Shown here: piece by piece, positions 25,819 to 34,760 of the stretch
Layout of the letters: each line of letters starts with the position of its first letter
Position numbering within the stretch: position 1 is the stretch's first letter
Source of the DNA: Pseudomonas mohnii
Lineage (GTDB): Bacteria; Pseudomonadota; Gammaproteobacteria; Pseudomonadales; Pseudomonadaceae
Length of the DNA: 64,000 bases
Direction: 5' to 3'
Assembly (NCBI RefSeq): GCF_900105115.1
Contig: NZ_FNRV01000001.1
Span: 5,459,501-5,523,500 of the forward strand
Program-made: the position numbers and the translations under genes
The notes under the pieces: generated by a model
The model's database searches: none
Seen by the model: only the letters and a program-made list of their open reading frames with translations
What the model was told of the DNA's origin: nothing

Positions 25819-27135
25819 ATGAATGCAGTGATTGCCGCGGTCGGCATCATGCTGATACTCAGCCTGTCCCGCGTGCATGTGGTCATCGCGCTGATCGTCG
25901 GTGCGCTGGTGGGTGGCCTGACCGGCGGTCTTGGCATCGACGCGACGCTCAAGGCCTTCAACAGTGGCCTCGGCGGCGGGGCGACGGTGGCGCTGTCCTA
26001 CGCATTGCTCGGTGCGTTTGCCGTGGCCATTGCCAAGTCTGGCCTGGCCCATGCCCTGGCCGACAAGGCGTTGGCGATGGTCGATCGCCAGCACGCCAGC
26101 GGGGGTGGTCAGGTCAAGTGGTTGCTGATCGGGTTGCTGTGGGTGGTGGCCATTGCCTCGCAGAATATTCTGCCGATTCATATCGCCTTTATCCCGTTGC
26201 TGGTGCCGCCGCTGCTTTATGTGCTGACCAAGCTTCAACTGGATCGCCGGCTGATCGCCTGCGTGATGACCTTCGGCTTGATTACGCCTTACATGTTCCT
26301 GCCGGTGGGCTTCGGCAACATCTTCCTCAATGAAATCCTGCTGGCCAACGTGGCCCGCAGCGGCGTGGACATCACGGGCATCAATGTTACCCACGCCATG
26401 GGCATTCCGGCGCTGGGCATGGTGGCGGGCCTGCTGATCGCGTTTATCAGTTATCGCAAGAAGCGCGTCTATGACCTGGAGAAAATCGAGCAAGTCGAGC
26501 AGGTCGCGGTGCAGTACAACCCGCTGAGCCTGATGGTGGCCGGGGTGGCGATTGCCGCCGCTTTCATTGTGCAACTGCTGCTGGACTCGATGATCATCGG
26601 TGCACTGGTGGGTTTCCTGATTTTTTCGGTGTCGGGCATCGTCAAATGGCGCGACACCGATGACCTGTTCACCGAAGGCATGAAGATGATGGCGATGATC
26701 GGCTTCATCATGATCGCCGCCTCAGGGTTCGCCGAAGTGATGAAGGCCACCGGTGAAGTGCAGACGCTGGTCGAATCGTCGGCGTCCTGGATCGACCACA
26801 GTAAAGGCATCGGCGCCTTGTTGATGTTGCTGGTGGGGCTGTTGGTGACCATGGGCATCGGTTCGTCGTTTTCCACCGTGCCCATTCTGGCGGCGATCTT
26901 CGTGCCGCTGTGCGTGCAATTGGGTTTCAGCCCGCTGGCAATCGTCTGCATCGTCGGCACCGCCGGCGCACTCGGCGACGCCGGTTCGCCAGCCTCGGAC
27001 TCGACCCTCGGCCCGACCTCCGGTTTGAACATCGACGGCCAGCATCACCACATCTGGGACACCGTGGTCCCGACCTTCCTGCACTACAACCTGCCATTGC
27101 TCGCGTTTGGCTGGGTGGCGGCGATGGTGCTGTAA
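25819..27135 (+). CDS. Na+/H+-antiporter-family membrane protein
   Basis: A 438-residue inner-membrane protein with about 11-12 hydrophobic segments. It resembles the YuiF/NhaC-like branch of the ion transporter superfamily. Notable stretches are [37 protein letters not shown] and the loop [19 protein letters not shown] near the end, which is well conserved in that family. The start at 25819 has a GAGG ribosome site; the frame is open to 25801. The transported ion or substrate cannot be read from the sequence. It lies between two chemoreceptor genes. Confidence 0.8.
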   Translation: MNAVIAAVGIMLILSLSRVHVVIALIVGALVGGLTGGLGIDATLKAFNSGLGGGATVALSYALLGAFAVAIAKSGLAHALADKALAMVDRQHASGGGQVKWLLIGLLWVVAIASQNILPIHIAFIPLLVPPLLYVLTKLQLDRRLIACVMTFGLITPYMFLPVGFGNIFLNEILLANVARSGVDITGINVTHAMGIPALGMVAGLLIAFISYRKKRVYDLEKIEQVEQVAVQYNPLSLMVAGVAIAAAFIVQLLLDSMIIGALVGFLIFSVSGIVKWRDTDDLFTEGMKMMAMIGFIMIAASGFAEVMKATGEVQTLVESSASWIDHSKGIGALLMLLVGLLVTMGIGSSFSTVPILAAIFVPLCVQLGFSPLAIVCIVGTAGALGDAGSPASDSTLGPTSGLNIDGQHHHIWDTVVPTFLHYNLPLLAFGWVAAMVL

Positions 27136-27143
27136 AACCGCAA

Positions 27144-27177
27144 CCCCTGTGGGAGCCAGCTCGCTCCCACAGGGGGG
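27144..27177. repeat. Single REP palindrome after the antiporter gene
   Basis: CCCCTGTGGGAGCCAGC followed by TCGCTCCCACAGGGG, a compact palindrome that could also act as a transcription stop. Confidence 0.75.
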
Positions 27178-27270
27178 CTCCAGTGCTCCCGATGAACGTG
27201 TTCAACTTTTGACCTGGCCTGCCGTTAACGCCTTTAACCACGCCAATAAAATCAAAAAAGAGTGAACGTC

Positions 27271-28953
27271 ATGCGCATGAGCCTGAAGGCCAAAGTCCTG
27301 TCCCTTGCCGTCCTCCCGGTGTTGCTCTTTGCGCTGGTCATTAGCCTGACCACGTTATTCATCCTGCAGGCACAGGCTCGCCACGAAGTCGAAGAAACCC
27401 GCGAACGCCTGCTCAGCGATGCCAAGGCCACCCTGCAAAGCTACGTTGCCGTGGCCATGACCGCGATCAAACCGCTCTACGACGCGGCAGCCCCTGGCGA
27501 TGACGCGGCGCGGGCCCAGGCGATCAAGCTGCTGTCGAGCATCGCCTACGGGAAGGAAGGCTACTTCTTCGGCTACGACTCCAACACCGTGCGGCTGTTC
27601 AAGGCCAACAGCCCCGAAGGCGTGGGCCAGAGCTTCAAGGACAACCGCGACCCGAACGGCGTCTACGTCAACCGTGATCTGGTGAAGGTCGCGAAGGACG
27701 GTACTCACTACCTGCAATACAGCTCGCCGCTGCCCAGCAACAACCAGGTGCTGGTGCCCAAGCTCGGATACACCGAATACCTGTCGAAGTGGGACATGGC
27801 GGTGGGTACTTCGGTGAACCTGGACGGCATCGAGGCGCAAGTCGCGGTGGTTGAGGCCAAGGTTCAGGAACGCATGGAAGGTGTTGTGCTGAGCATCGTC
27901 GGCGTCGCCGTGGTGGTGCTGCTGGTGATCGCCGCCGCCGGGATGCTGCTGGCCAATACCATTCTGCGTCCGCTGAACCTGATGAAAGCCAACCTGGACG
28001 ATATTGCGGCGGGCGAGGGCGACCTGACCCGTCGCCTGACCATCACCAGCCAGGATGAGCTGGGCCAACTGGCCGGTTCGTTCAACCGTTTTGTCGACAA
28101 GATCCACGGCCTGGTGCGCCAGATCACCGAAATGACCACGCAGCTGACCGGGTTGGTGCATCAGGTTTCCGATCAGGCGCACCGTTCGGACCAGGCCATG
28201 GAGCGTCAGCGTCACGAGACTGATCAAGTCGCCACGGCGATCAATGAAATGTCGGCGGCAGCTCAGGAAGTGGCCAAGAGTGCGCAAAACGCGGCAGTGG
28301 CCGCCCAGCAGACCGACGAAGAAGGCCAGGCCGCCAAGCGTGTGGTGGCTGGCAGCATCGTGAAGATTCATGCGTTGGTGGACGACATTCGTAGCAGCGG
28401 TGTGTCCCTCGACAGCTTGCAAAAAGACGTGTCGTCGATTGTCAGCGTGCTCGGGGTGATCCGTTCGATTGCCGAACAAACCAACCTGCTGGCGCTCAAT
28501 GCGGCCATTGAAGCGGCGCGCGCCGGTGAGGCTGGTCGCGGATTCGCAGTGGTGGCCGATGAAGTACGGGCACTGGCCAGCCGCACGCAAATCAGTACCC
28601 AGGAAATCCAGGGCATGATCGACCGCTTGCAGGCCGGCACCCAGTCAGCGGTGGAAGCGATGCGCCGTTCCAGTGAAGCCGGCGACGGCACCTCGGCCCA
28701 GGCCAACGAAGCGGGCGCGTCGCTCGATACCATGGCCCAGTTGATTGCTACCATCAATTCGATGAACGCACAGATCGCCAGCGCCGCAGAAGAGCAGACC
28801 GCCGTGGCCGAAGAGATCAACCGCAGCGTGCATCAGATCGCGGTGGCGGTGGACAACGTCGCCGATGAAACCCAGCTGGGTGCGCAAACCTCGCGCAGTC
28901 TGGCGGAGCTGGGGCAGCGCTTGGGCAATCTGGTCGGGCAGTTCCGCATCTGA
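27271..28953 (+). CDS. Methyl-accepting chemotaxis protein with single Cache sensor
   Basis: A 560-residue chemoreceptor. TM1 is at about residues 10-32. A periplasmic domain of about 150 residues with [14 protein letters not shown] and [10 protein letters not shown] fits sCache_2, a class that often binds small carboxylates. TM2 is near residues 210-232. HAMP ([20 protein letters not shown]) and the tip [19 protein letters not shown] follow. The start is ambiguous among GTG 27262, ATG 27271 and ATG 27277. It ends VGQFRI with no CheR pentapeptide. Confidence 0.92.
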   Translation: MRMSLKAKVLSLAVLPVLLFALVISLTTLFILQAQARHEVEETRERLLSDAKATLQSYVAVAMTAIKPLYDAAAPGDDAARAQAIKLLSSIAYGKEGYFFGYDSNTVRLFKANSPEGVGQSFKDNRDPNGVYVNRDLVKVAKDGTHYLQYSSPLPSNNQVLVPKLGYTEYLSKWDMAVGTSVNLDGIEAQVAVVEAKVQERMEGVVLSIVGVAVVVLLVIAAAGMLLANTILRPLNLMKANLDDIAAGEGDLTRRLTITSQDELGQLAGSFNRFVDKIHGLVRQITEMTTQLTGLVHQVSDQAHRSDQAMERQRHETDQVATAINEMSAAAQEVAKSAQNAAVAAQQTDEEGQAAKRVVAGSIVKIHALVDDIRSSGVSLDSLQKDVSSIVSVLGVIRSIAEQTNLLALNAAIEAARAGEAGRGFAVVADEVRALASRTQISTQEIQGMIDRLQAGTQSAVEAMRRSSEAGDGTSAQANEAGASLDTMAQLIATINSMNAQIASAAEEQTAVAEEINRSVHQIAVAVDNVADETQLGAQTSRSLAELGQRLGNLVGQFRI

Positions 28954-28966
28954 CCAGCCACCCTGA

Positions 28967-29090
28967 CCCTGTAGGCGCCAGCCTGCTGGCGATGGACTCA
29001 AGGGCGACGCGTTTAATCAGGTCACCCGCGTGATCGTTGACGACCATCGCTGCGATGCGGCGACCTGACAAGCCAGCGCCTACAGGGGAC
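28967..29090. repeat. REP pair, GTAGGCGCCAGC variant
   Basis: Arms CCTGTAGGCGCCAGCCTGCTGGCG (about 28969-28991) and AAGCCAGCGCCTACAGGG (about 29069-29087) are inverted. This is a sequence variant of the REP family used elsewhere in the window. Confidence 0.75.
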
Positions 29091-29124
29091 GGTCTCGGTC
29101 ACGTAATAGTTATAGGAACCGGCA

Positions 29125-29150
29125 AGCAGGCTTCTATAAGAAAGCCTGCT
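29125..29150 (-). terminator. Hairpin at the end of the LysR gene
   Basis: AGCAGGCTT and AAGCCTGCT form a 9-bp stem with an 8-base loop, overlapping the LysR stop codon. The following U-tract is poor, so the terminator call is tentative. Confidence 0.45.
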
Positions 29151-30084
29151 AGGGCCTGTCCCAATACGGCACTGCACCAAAACATTCGACAAAGAAGTCG
29201 ATCACCGTCCTGACCTTCACCGACAGGCGTCGGCTACCGGGCCAGAGCACGGCAATCTGCTGCGGCTCAAGGCTGTTGGACACTTGATAGTTCCCCAGCA
29301 CCGGCACCAGCGTGCCGTTGCGCACCGCTTCACCGATCAACCACGATGGAAACATCACCAGCCCCAGCCCCTGTTCGGCGGCTTGGGTCAGGGTATCGGC
29401 GTGGTTGCCGGTGATCGGTCCCCTCACCGAGTAGGGCGTCCACGTTTGCTGGCCCTTTCGGAAAAACCAGCGCTGCTGGCCGGTGACGCCCTTATAGGCC
29501 AGGCATTGATGTCTGGCGAGTTCATCGGGATGCTGTGGTGTGCCATGGCGCTCCAGATAAGCAGGGCTTGCCGCGACCTGGAAACGGTGGGGCGCAAGAA
29601 TCCGCGCCTGCATGCTGGAGTCGTGCAGCGGCCCTATGCGAAACAGCAGGTCGGCGCCTTCCTGCAACGGGTCGACGTAACTGTCGGTCTGCTGGATGTC
29701 CAGTTGCAGCTTCGGGTAGCGCGCGTACAACTGCCCCAACCAGGGCGTCAGGTGGCGTTGGCCGAACACCACCGGCGCGTTGATCCGTACCAGTCCACTG
29801 GGTTCGCTTTGTTGTTCCTGCAGGGCTTGCTCCGCTTCCTCCAGTTGCACCAGCACCAACCGCGCATGATGACCGAGCATGCGCCCCGCTTCGGTGGGGG
29901 TGACGGCGCGGGTGTGGCGGTAAAGCAATTGTTGGTTCAGGGCCTGCTCCATCAATTGGATCTGCCGGGAGATCGAAGAGGGCGCCAGGCCCTCACGGCG
30001 CGCCACTTCGGAAAAACTGCCATGGTCGAGTACCGCGACAAACAGCCGAAGTGCCTTGAATCCGAGTTCGTTGAAGCCGTGCAT
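29149..30084 (-). CDS. LysR-family transcriptional regulator
   Basis: A 311-residue LysR regulator. The N-terminal winged helix (about residues 5-65) reads FKALRLFVAVLDHGSFSEVA then LAPSSISRQIQLMEQ. The substrate-binding domain follows (RINAPVVFGQRHLTPWL). The start MHGFNEL at 30084 has AGG upstream; the frame is open to 30126. It is divergent from the two small DMT transporter genes, so these are the likeliest targets, by the usual LysR layout. Confidence 0.88.
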   Translation of the reverse strand: MHGFNELGFKALRLFVAVLDHGSFSEVARREGLAPSSISRQIQLMEQALNQQLLYRHTRAVTPTEAGRMLGHHARLVLVQLEEAEQALQEQQSEPSGLVRINAPVVFGQRHLTPWLGQLYARYPKLQLDIQQTDSYVDPLQEGADLLFRIGPLHDSSMQARILAPHRFQVAASPAYLERHGTPQHPDELARHQCLAYKGVTGQQRWFFRKGQQTWTPYSVRGPITGNHADTLTQAAEQGLGLVMFPSWLIGEAVRNGTLVPVLGNYQVSNSLEPQQIAVLWPGSRRLSVKVRTVIDFFVECFGAVPYWDRP

Positions 30085-30201
30085 AAGCGACCTGCTGTGC
30101 GTGTTACGCAAAAGTGTTGTCGGCATGCTCCCATTTATCGCACAGATGCGCCAATCGATAATGCCCGCCTGACGTTTTGATCCATTTCACGGGGGCTCTT
30201 T

Positions 30202-30696
30202 ATGCAAACTTCTTCAATCAATCACGCGGACGTTGACACAACGCCGGCGACCGGATCGGGGCAGCGGTTGTTGCTGTTGCCGCTGGTGATCCTGGCCGGC
30301 ATGGGCCTGTCCGTGGAGGCCGGGTTGCTTGGACCGCTGGGTGCACAGGTCGGGCACTTGTGGGCGACCTTGAGCATTTTCGGTGTGGGCTCGGCGATTC
30401 TGTTCTTGCTGCTGTTGTTCAGCGGCCGGCAACAGGGGCCTGCCTTGGGCGAACTGCCGCGCTGGCAATTGATCGGCGGTTTTCTCGGGCCGATCTACGT
30501 GGTGGTGCTGACGCTGGCCACGCCGCATATCGGTATTGCCATGACCATGATCGCGATCCTGTCCGGGCAAGTCGGCAAAAGCGTCTTGATCGATCATTTC
30601 GGCTGGTTTGGCGCGACTCGCAAAAAGGTCAACGGTGAACGTTGGCTGGCCTTGCTGCTGATTGTGGCGGCACTTGTTCTGATCGCCCGGGGTTGA
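30202..30696 (+). CDS. Small DMT-superfamily transporter subunit (DUF606/YdcZ type)
   Basis: A 164-residue membrane protein with about five hydrophobic segments and the family pattern LPRWQLIGGFLGPIYVV followed by GQVGKSVLIDHFGWFG. Residues 1-22 form a hydrophilic N-terminal tail not expected in the shortest relatives. The stop codon overlaps the start of a second gene of the same family, so the products probably act as a pair. The substrate is unknown. Confidence 0.85.
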   Translation: MQTSSINHADVDTTPATGSGQRLLLLPLVILAGMGLSVEAGLLGPLGAQVGHLWATLSIFGVGSAILFLLLLFSGRQQGPALGELPRWQLIGGFLGPIYVVVLTLATPHIGIAMTMIAILSGQVGKSVLIDHFGWFGATRKKVNGERWLALLLIVAALVLIARG

Positions 30697-31154
30697 TGAT
30701 GAATCTGATTATTTTGTTGGCGGTGGTCGTGGCTGCCGGTGCGGTGTTGAGTGTGCAAGCGGCTATCAATGGTCGACTCGGCGAAACGGTCGGTGTGTTG
30801 CGCAGCAGTTTGCTGACCTTCGTGGTGGGGGCGGTGAGTACCGGGTTGCTGATTCTGTTTTTTGAGCCAGCGCATGCGGTGAGTTTGCTGGACGTGCCGA
30901 AATGGCAGCTGAGCGGGGCGTTGTTCGGTGTCGTCTACATGATGGTGATGGTGGGCGCGGTGCCACGGGTGGGGACTGCGGTGGCGACGGTGGCGGTGAT
31001 TGTCGGGCAGTTGGGGATGGGGATGCTGATTGATAATTTCGGTTGGTTGGGGAATCCGGCGATCGAGTTGTCTGGGAGTCGGGTGTTGGCGATGGGGCTT
31101 TTGGGGTTGGCCCTGGTGTTCATGTATCGCAGTAGTGTGCGGTGTCGGGGGTGA
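30696..31154 (+). CDS. Second DUF606/YdcZ-type DMT transporter subunit
   Basis: A 152-residue membrane protein, homologous to the preceding one: VPKWQLSGALFGVVYMMVM and GQLGMGMLIDNFGWLG align with the matching blocks there. ATG 30696 overlaps the previous TGA. The two likely form a heterodimer with opposite membrane orientations, as is thought for other paired small DMT proteins; that is inference. Toward the end the gene is notably G-rich and T-rich. The IS element begins 119 bases downstream. Confidence 0.85.
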   Translation: MMNLIILLAVVVAAGAVLSVQAAINGRLGETVGVLRSSLLTFVVGAVSTGLLILFFEPAHAVSLLDVPKWQLSGALFGVVYMMVMVGAVPRVGTAVATVAVIVGQLGMGMLIDNFGWLGNPAIELSGSRVLAMGLLGLALVFMYRSSVRCRG

Positions 31155-31307
31155 CCTTGGCGGCCTCTGGGCCGACCAGGTTTTGGGTTGGTTGTGTACA
31201 TATCCGTTGCTGCGGTAACGGCGGCTGACGGTTTCGCCCTTACGGCGACTTACTTTTTTTTCAAACCGGTACGTGTCAAGGTAACTGTCGCCTTAGTCCT
31301 ACAGTTG

Positions 31308-32318
31308 TTAGCCCGTTGCGTCCTTAATTTCAGGGCGCTCTGGGTTTAAATACACCGCATCTGCCAGCTTCCAGTTGCGTGTTCGAGTGCTCCAGCGGCT
31401 CGGATTAACCTCCCTGGCATCCTCATAAAGCACTGTCCTAGCTTGTAATAGAGCCGTTGCTTTGCCTTCGTGCCGCTCGTTTGGCGTCACGTATTTCAGG
31501 GCACTGTGGCGGTGATCTTCGTTGTACCACTCGATAAATTTCTGCACCCAAAGCCTTGCCTCAGTAACCGTATCAAATGGTTGATCCGGCCAGAGGGGGC
31601 AGTACTTTGCGGTACGGAAAAGTGCTTCGGCGTAAGCGTTGTCATTGCTCACCCTTGGTCGACTAAAGGATGGCTCGACGCCCAGGGCAATCATGCTTTC
31701 GCGTAACAAGGAACCTCTCATGACGTGGCCGTTATCCGAGTGCAGGACCAACGGACGACCCGCTGTATGTTCACGCAAGCATCCCTTTCTAAGCAGCTCA
31801 CACGCGTGTTCGGCACATTCCACCTCATGCACTTCATTGGCTACCAGCTTGCGGCTGTAGACATCCTTGACCATGTACCAATAGAAAAAACGACCTCTGA
31901 CAGTGCTGGGCAGCCAAGTGATATCCCAGCACCAAACCTGATTGGGAGCGTCTGCGCGATGCGTTGTCAGCACCCTGCGTTTCGGGGCTTTGGCTCGGCC
32001 GCGACGCACGTTTTGATTAGCGGCTTTTAACACACGGTAAAACGTCGACTCCGAAGCCAGGTAGATACCTTCATCAGCCAGTTTTGGAACGATTTGGTGC
32101 GGGGTGAGGCTGGCGTAGCCAGCCTGATTGGCAGCATCAAGCACCGCTTGGCGCTCTGTATCACTGAACTTGTTGGCCGGAGCTGCCCGTTGAGCTAACA
32201 GTCGTCCATCACAGTCCGCGTGTCGCCAGCGTTGAACTGTTCGCAGGCTCAGCCCCAGTTCATTACAGGCTTGATATCGGCGAGCACCATTGAGCACCGC
32301 GTCCGCAATCAACTTCAT
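31308..32318 (-). CDS. IS3-family transposase OrfB (DDE integrase domain)
   Basis: A 336-residue catalytic part. A short helix-turn-helix (LGLSLRTVQRW) precedes the rve integrase core. The acidic triad is visible as WCWDITW, LHSDNGH and the Glu in YAEALFRTAKY. The isolated ATG at 32318 may not be the real start: the frame is open upstream to the A7G run at 32380-32387, where a -1 frameshift from OrfA would make a fused transposase. The reading frame is complete, so the element may be active. Confidence 0.9.
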   Translation of the reverse strand: MKLIADAVLNGARRYQACNELGLSLRTVQRWRHADCDGRLLAQRAAPANKFSDTERQAVLDAANQAGYASLTPHQIVPKLADEGIYLASESTFYRVLKAANQNVRRGRAKAPKRRVLTTHRADAPNQVWCWDITWLPSTVRGRFFYWYMVKDVYSRKLVANEVHEVECAEHACELLRKGCLREHTAGRPLVLHSDNGHVMRGSLLRESMIALGVEPSFSRPRVSNDNAYAEALFRTAKYCPLWPDQPFDTVTEARLWVQKFIEWYNEDHRHSALKYVTPNERHEGKATALLQARTVLYEDAREVNPSRWSTRTRNWKLADAVYLNPERPEIKDATG

Positions 32319-32344
32319 GGCTTGCGTACGATCAGAGGCGTTGA

Positions 32345-32845
32345 TCAGTCTTCCTTGTCCTTGCCCCAGATCGCATTGGCTTTTTTTCTGAGTTCCAGCA
32401 AAGCCACCGCCTCCGCACGTCCGGCGTCAGACTGTATCAATTGACGCTCAAGTATTTTGATACGCCGTTGCTCGGCCGTCTTAGAGGTTCGGGAGTTGAG
32501 ATCAACGACCGGATTGGCGTTTTGGCATGCCAGTCGCCACTGCTGGATTTGCTCAGGGTAAATGCCTTTAATTCGGCAATACTGAGAGATCTCCACCTCG
32601 CTCAACGGCCCGGTTTCCATGACAGCATTGAATTTATCGGCGCTAGACCATTGGTCGCTGGTCTTGCCGTTTCCCGGCACGATCAAGCCTTTATCTCTAG
32701 CCATTTGTCTCCAATTTCGCAGTGACTGTGGTGTGAGATTGAGCGCAACGGCAAGTTCTGCCACTGATCGATTGAGGGGCGGCATCATTTGCAAAACGAC
32801 CCAGTCTTTGAAGTCGTTGTCGTAGCGTTTACCTAACTTGGACAT
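32345..32845 (-). CDS. IS3-family OrfA (DNA-binding part)
   Basis: A 166-residue protein. The N-terminal helix-turn-helix has VAELAVALNLTPQSLRNWRQ, and the C-terminal third is a helical zipper-like region (AEQRRIKILERQLIQSDAGR). It is longer than a typical 100-residue OrfA. Near its end, codons AGA AAA AAA GCC form the slippery run described for the frameshift site. Confidence 0.88.
   Translation of the reverse strand: MSKLGKRYDNDFKDWVVLQMMPPLNRSVAELAVALNLTPQSLRNWRQMARDKGLIVPGNGKTSDQWSSADKFNAVMETGPLSEVEISQYCRIKGIYPEQIQQWRLACQNANPVVDLNSRTSKTAEQRRIKILERQLIQSDAGRAEAVALLELRKKANAIWGKDKED
32380..32387 (-). other. Probable -1 programmed frameshift site (A7G)
   Basis: On the minus strand the run AAAAAAAG is read AGA AAA AAA G in the OrfA frame. 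OrfB is in the -1 frame and has no stop between this run and its ATG, so slippage here would give an OrfAB fusion, as in other IS3-family elements. Confidence 0.7.
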
Positions 32846-32909
32846 TGTTATGCACCTTCGCCCTCTTGAATGAACGAGTCAATCAACAAGGGCGACAGGT
32901 AGCCTGACA

Positions 32910-33210
32910 CGGAGGGAAACGCCAAAAAAAAGATAAGCAAAAAAAGGCTCGCCCCGAGCGTCCGGCCCCTCGCTGGGGCTCGGCGTTCCTTCGCTGCGGT
33001 ATCCATCCGGGGACACTGCCCTCCGGTCTGCTTCGCGACGACCTACATGCAGCGTGTTCGACTGCGTCGAACGGCGCTACGCGCCACTCCCCGGATGAAC
33101 ACCTCCACTCAGCCTTCCGAAGGGGCGGGTGGATCAAGATCAAGAGCTGCAGGCGAGCTAACGCTCGGCCTGATGAGTGGTGAGGAGCGGGTGGGTGTAC
33201 GCCGACTTGC
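32910..33210. other. Flank right of the IS, no gene supported
   Basis: Begins with A-rich sequence (CCAAAAAAAAGATAAGCAAAAAAAGG), then GC-rich sequence. Open frames here look accidental. It appears to be the right part of a noncoding block whose left part lies at 31190-31273, split by the IS. Confidence 0.5.
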
Positions 33211-33790
33211 TTTTCTGAGCTGGCTGGCCAGCGAAGGCGGCCTGACAGCCGACCCATCACCTGCAGCTGTACTCAATCTACTGTGGGAGCTGGCCTGCCA
33301 GCGATGGCGGCCTGACAGCCGACCCATCACCTGCAGCTGTACTCAATCTACTGTGGGAGCTGGCCTGCCAGCGAAGGCGGCCTGACAGCCGACCCATCAC
33401 CTGCAAATGTACCCGACCTACTGTGGGAGCTGGCTTGCCAGCGAAGGCGGCCTGACAGCCAACCCATCACCTGCAGCTGTACTCAATCTACTGTGGGAGC
33501 AGACCTGCCAGCGATGGCGGCCTGACAGCCGACCAATCACCCGCAGATGCACCCGACTTACCGCGGGAGCAGACCTGCCAGCGATGGCGGCCTGACAGCC
33601 GACCAATCACCCGCAGATGCACCCGACTTACCGCGGGAGCAGACCTGCCAGCGATGGCGGCCTGACAGCCAACCAATCACCCGCAGATGCACCCGACTTA
33701 CTGTGGGAGCTGGCCTGCCAGCGATGGCGGCCTGCCAGCCGACCCATCACCCGCAGGTTTACCGGACCTACTGTGGACGCGAGCCTGCCC
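33211..33790. repeat. 70-bp tandem repeat array, about eight copies
   Basis: Units start at 33211, 33281, 33351, 33421, 33491, 33561, 33631 and 33701, with a partial copy after 33771; the period is exactly 70 bases. Each contains GGGAGCTGGCCTGCCAGCGA (or GGGAGCAGACCTGCCAGCGA), then GGCGGCCTGACAGCC, then a variable CCCATCACCTGCAGCTGTAC-type half. The first half resembles the REP family in the window. Small open frames across the array follow the repeat and are not genes. Confidence 0.9.
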
Positions 33791-33885
33791 CGGGCGGCGT
33801 TCCGACGATAACGGTCCACCAGCCTACACTGGTAACACGGGTTGTTCTTCTCGCCCCGACGACCACTACCTCAGGAGTCAGGCTC

Positions 33886-34053
33886 ATGATCAACAGTGAC
33901 AGTATCTGCGATTGCCCGAAATGTTCGTGCAAGCTGGGCGCGCATCCGATTGCGCGCCACGGCAAGCACTATTGCTGCGAGGCCTGCGCCAAGCACCACG
34001 AGCACGGTGAAGAATGTTCCAGCAAGGGCTGCAAGTGCGCCCACGCCAAATAG
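33886..34053 (+). CDS. Bacterial metallothionein
   Basis: A 55-residue cysteine-rich metal-binding protein. It has nine Cys (C8, C10, C13, C15, C30, C31, C34, C44, C49, with C51 as a tenth near the end) and several His. The central HYCCEACAKHHEHGE and the N-terminal CDCPKCSC match the Pseudomonas SmtA/BmtA-like family that binds zinc and cadmium. ATG 33886 has AGGAG 8 bases upstream. It lies just after the 70-bp repeat array. Earlier in-frame starts run into the repeats and are rejected. Confidence 0.92.
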   Translation: MINSDSICDCPKCSCKLGAHPIARHGKHYCCEACAKHHEHGEECSSKGCKCAHAK

Positions 34054-34076
34054 TTCGTTTACGTTGAAAGTGGAGC

Positions 34077-34349
34077 CTAGTCGGGCTCCACGTCCAGTTT
34101 CAGGCTGTTATCGTCGAGGCGTTCGGTGTGTCGGACGGTGCCCGACAGGCGGCGTCCTTCGACCCTGAGCACGACAGTCTTGGCCTGCTCGAGATCTTCC
34201 GGCAGCGGCGGCGGAACGCGAATCGCGAAGCAGGTCGGGTCGTTTACGACCTGTTCCAGGCCAACCTGGCACTCGGCGCTTTTGGTGATGCGGCCAAACA
34301 GCGTATCCAGACCATAGTCGAGATGCGCAGGGCTGCTGATCAGAGTCAT
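34077..34349 (-). CDS. Small hypothetical protein (90 residues)
   Basis: No family recognised. The start MTLISSPAHLDYG at 34349 has a strong GGAGGGG ribosome site, which decides it over the longer open frame to 34607. The protein is acidic with no signal peptide or membrane span. FAIRVPPPLPEDLEQ and the Cys at about residues 28 and 42 are the only notable features. It lies 37 bases downstream of the next small gene on the same strand, so they may be co-transcribed. Confidence 0.65.
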   Translation of the reverse strand: MTLISSPAHLDYGLDTLFGRITKSAECQVGLEQVVNDPTCFAIRVPPPLPEDLEQAKTVVLRVEGRRLSGTVRHTERLDDNSLKLDVEPD

Positions 34350-34386
34350 GTGCTTGGCCCCCTCCAATCCTGTCGCGTGCCGGGCA

Positions 34387-34614
34387 TCAGTTAGCCGGCC
34401 GCCACTTGACGTTTTCCACGCCGAATTTCTCAGCCATCGGCTTACTGGTCTTTTGCACCTTTTCCCGGCCAAAGCGCGGTATCCGGCCGACTCCCGCGTC
34501 GCAGCTCGCCCAATGCCAGGCTTCTGCGTTGTCCATTTTGTCCAGACGGATAATGAACGATTTGGGGACGCCATGAAGGGTGTATTCAATGACGAAGAGT
34601 TTTGCATTGTTCAT
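34387..34614 (-). CDS. Small conserved Pseudomonas protein (75 residues)
   Basis: The protein MNNAKLFVIEYTLHG... looks like a small conserved Pseudomonas family that I recall as DUF6555, but I cannot verify the label. It contains SFIIRLDKMDNAEAWHWA and GRIPRFGREKVQ and has no signal peptide. GGAGG upstream supports ATG 34614 rather than the longer frame to 34653. Function unknown. Confidence 0.7.
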   Translation of the reverse strand: MNNAKLFVIEYTLHGVPKSFIIRLDKMDNAEAWHWASCDAGVGRIPRFGREKVQKTSKPMAEKFGVENVKWRPAN

Positions 34615-34760
34615 ATAGCCCGTATTCCTCCCTGTGGTACATAAACGGATCACGGGCCGAACGGAAAATTCAGTTGGATTGGCGGACGGTGGCAGCCGCT
34701 GGCGGCAAATTCAAGGCCTCGTTACCATTGAGCCTTTCCCAACCCCAATGATTGCTGCCC

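Larger units (their letters stand above)
31274..32909 (-). mobile_element. IS3-family insertion sequence
   Basis: About 1.64 kb with OrfA and OrfB on the minus strand. Imperfect terminal inverted repeats are visible: the left end begins TGTCAAGGTAACTGTCGCC and the right end, read inward, begins TGTCAGGCTACCTGTCGCC. Ends of TG...CA type fit the family. No clean target duplication flanks these ends (ACG on the left, CGG on the right). The outer flanks carry A- and T-rich inverted sequences (CTTACTTTTTTTT at 31249 and AAAAAAAAGATAAG near 32922), suggesting insertion into a hairpin. Confidence 0.85.

Noticed and set aside
33211..33790. CRISPR array
   Set aside because: The units are 70 bases and similar over most of their length, with no unique spacers and no cas genes nearby.
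33407..33819. Several overlapping small open frames of about 62 residues in the repeat array
   Set aside because: They are the same repeat read in different copies and frames, with no ribosome sites. They follow from the period, not from coding.
31200..33900. A genomic island or prophage around the IS
   Set aside because: Apart from the IS itself there is no integrase, phage gene, tRNA or attachment site. The neighbours on both sides look like ordinary chromosomal genes.
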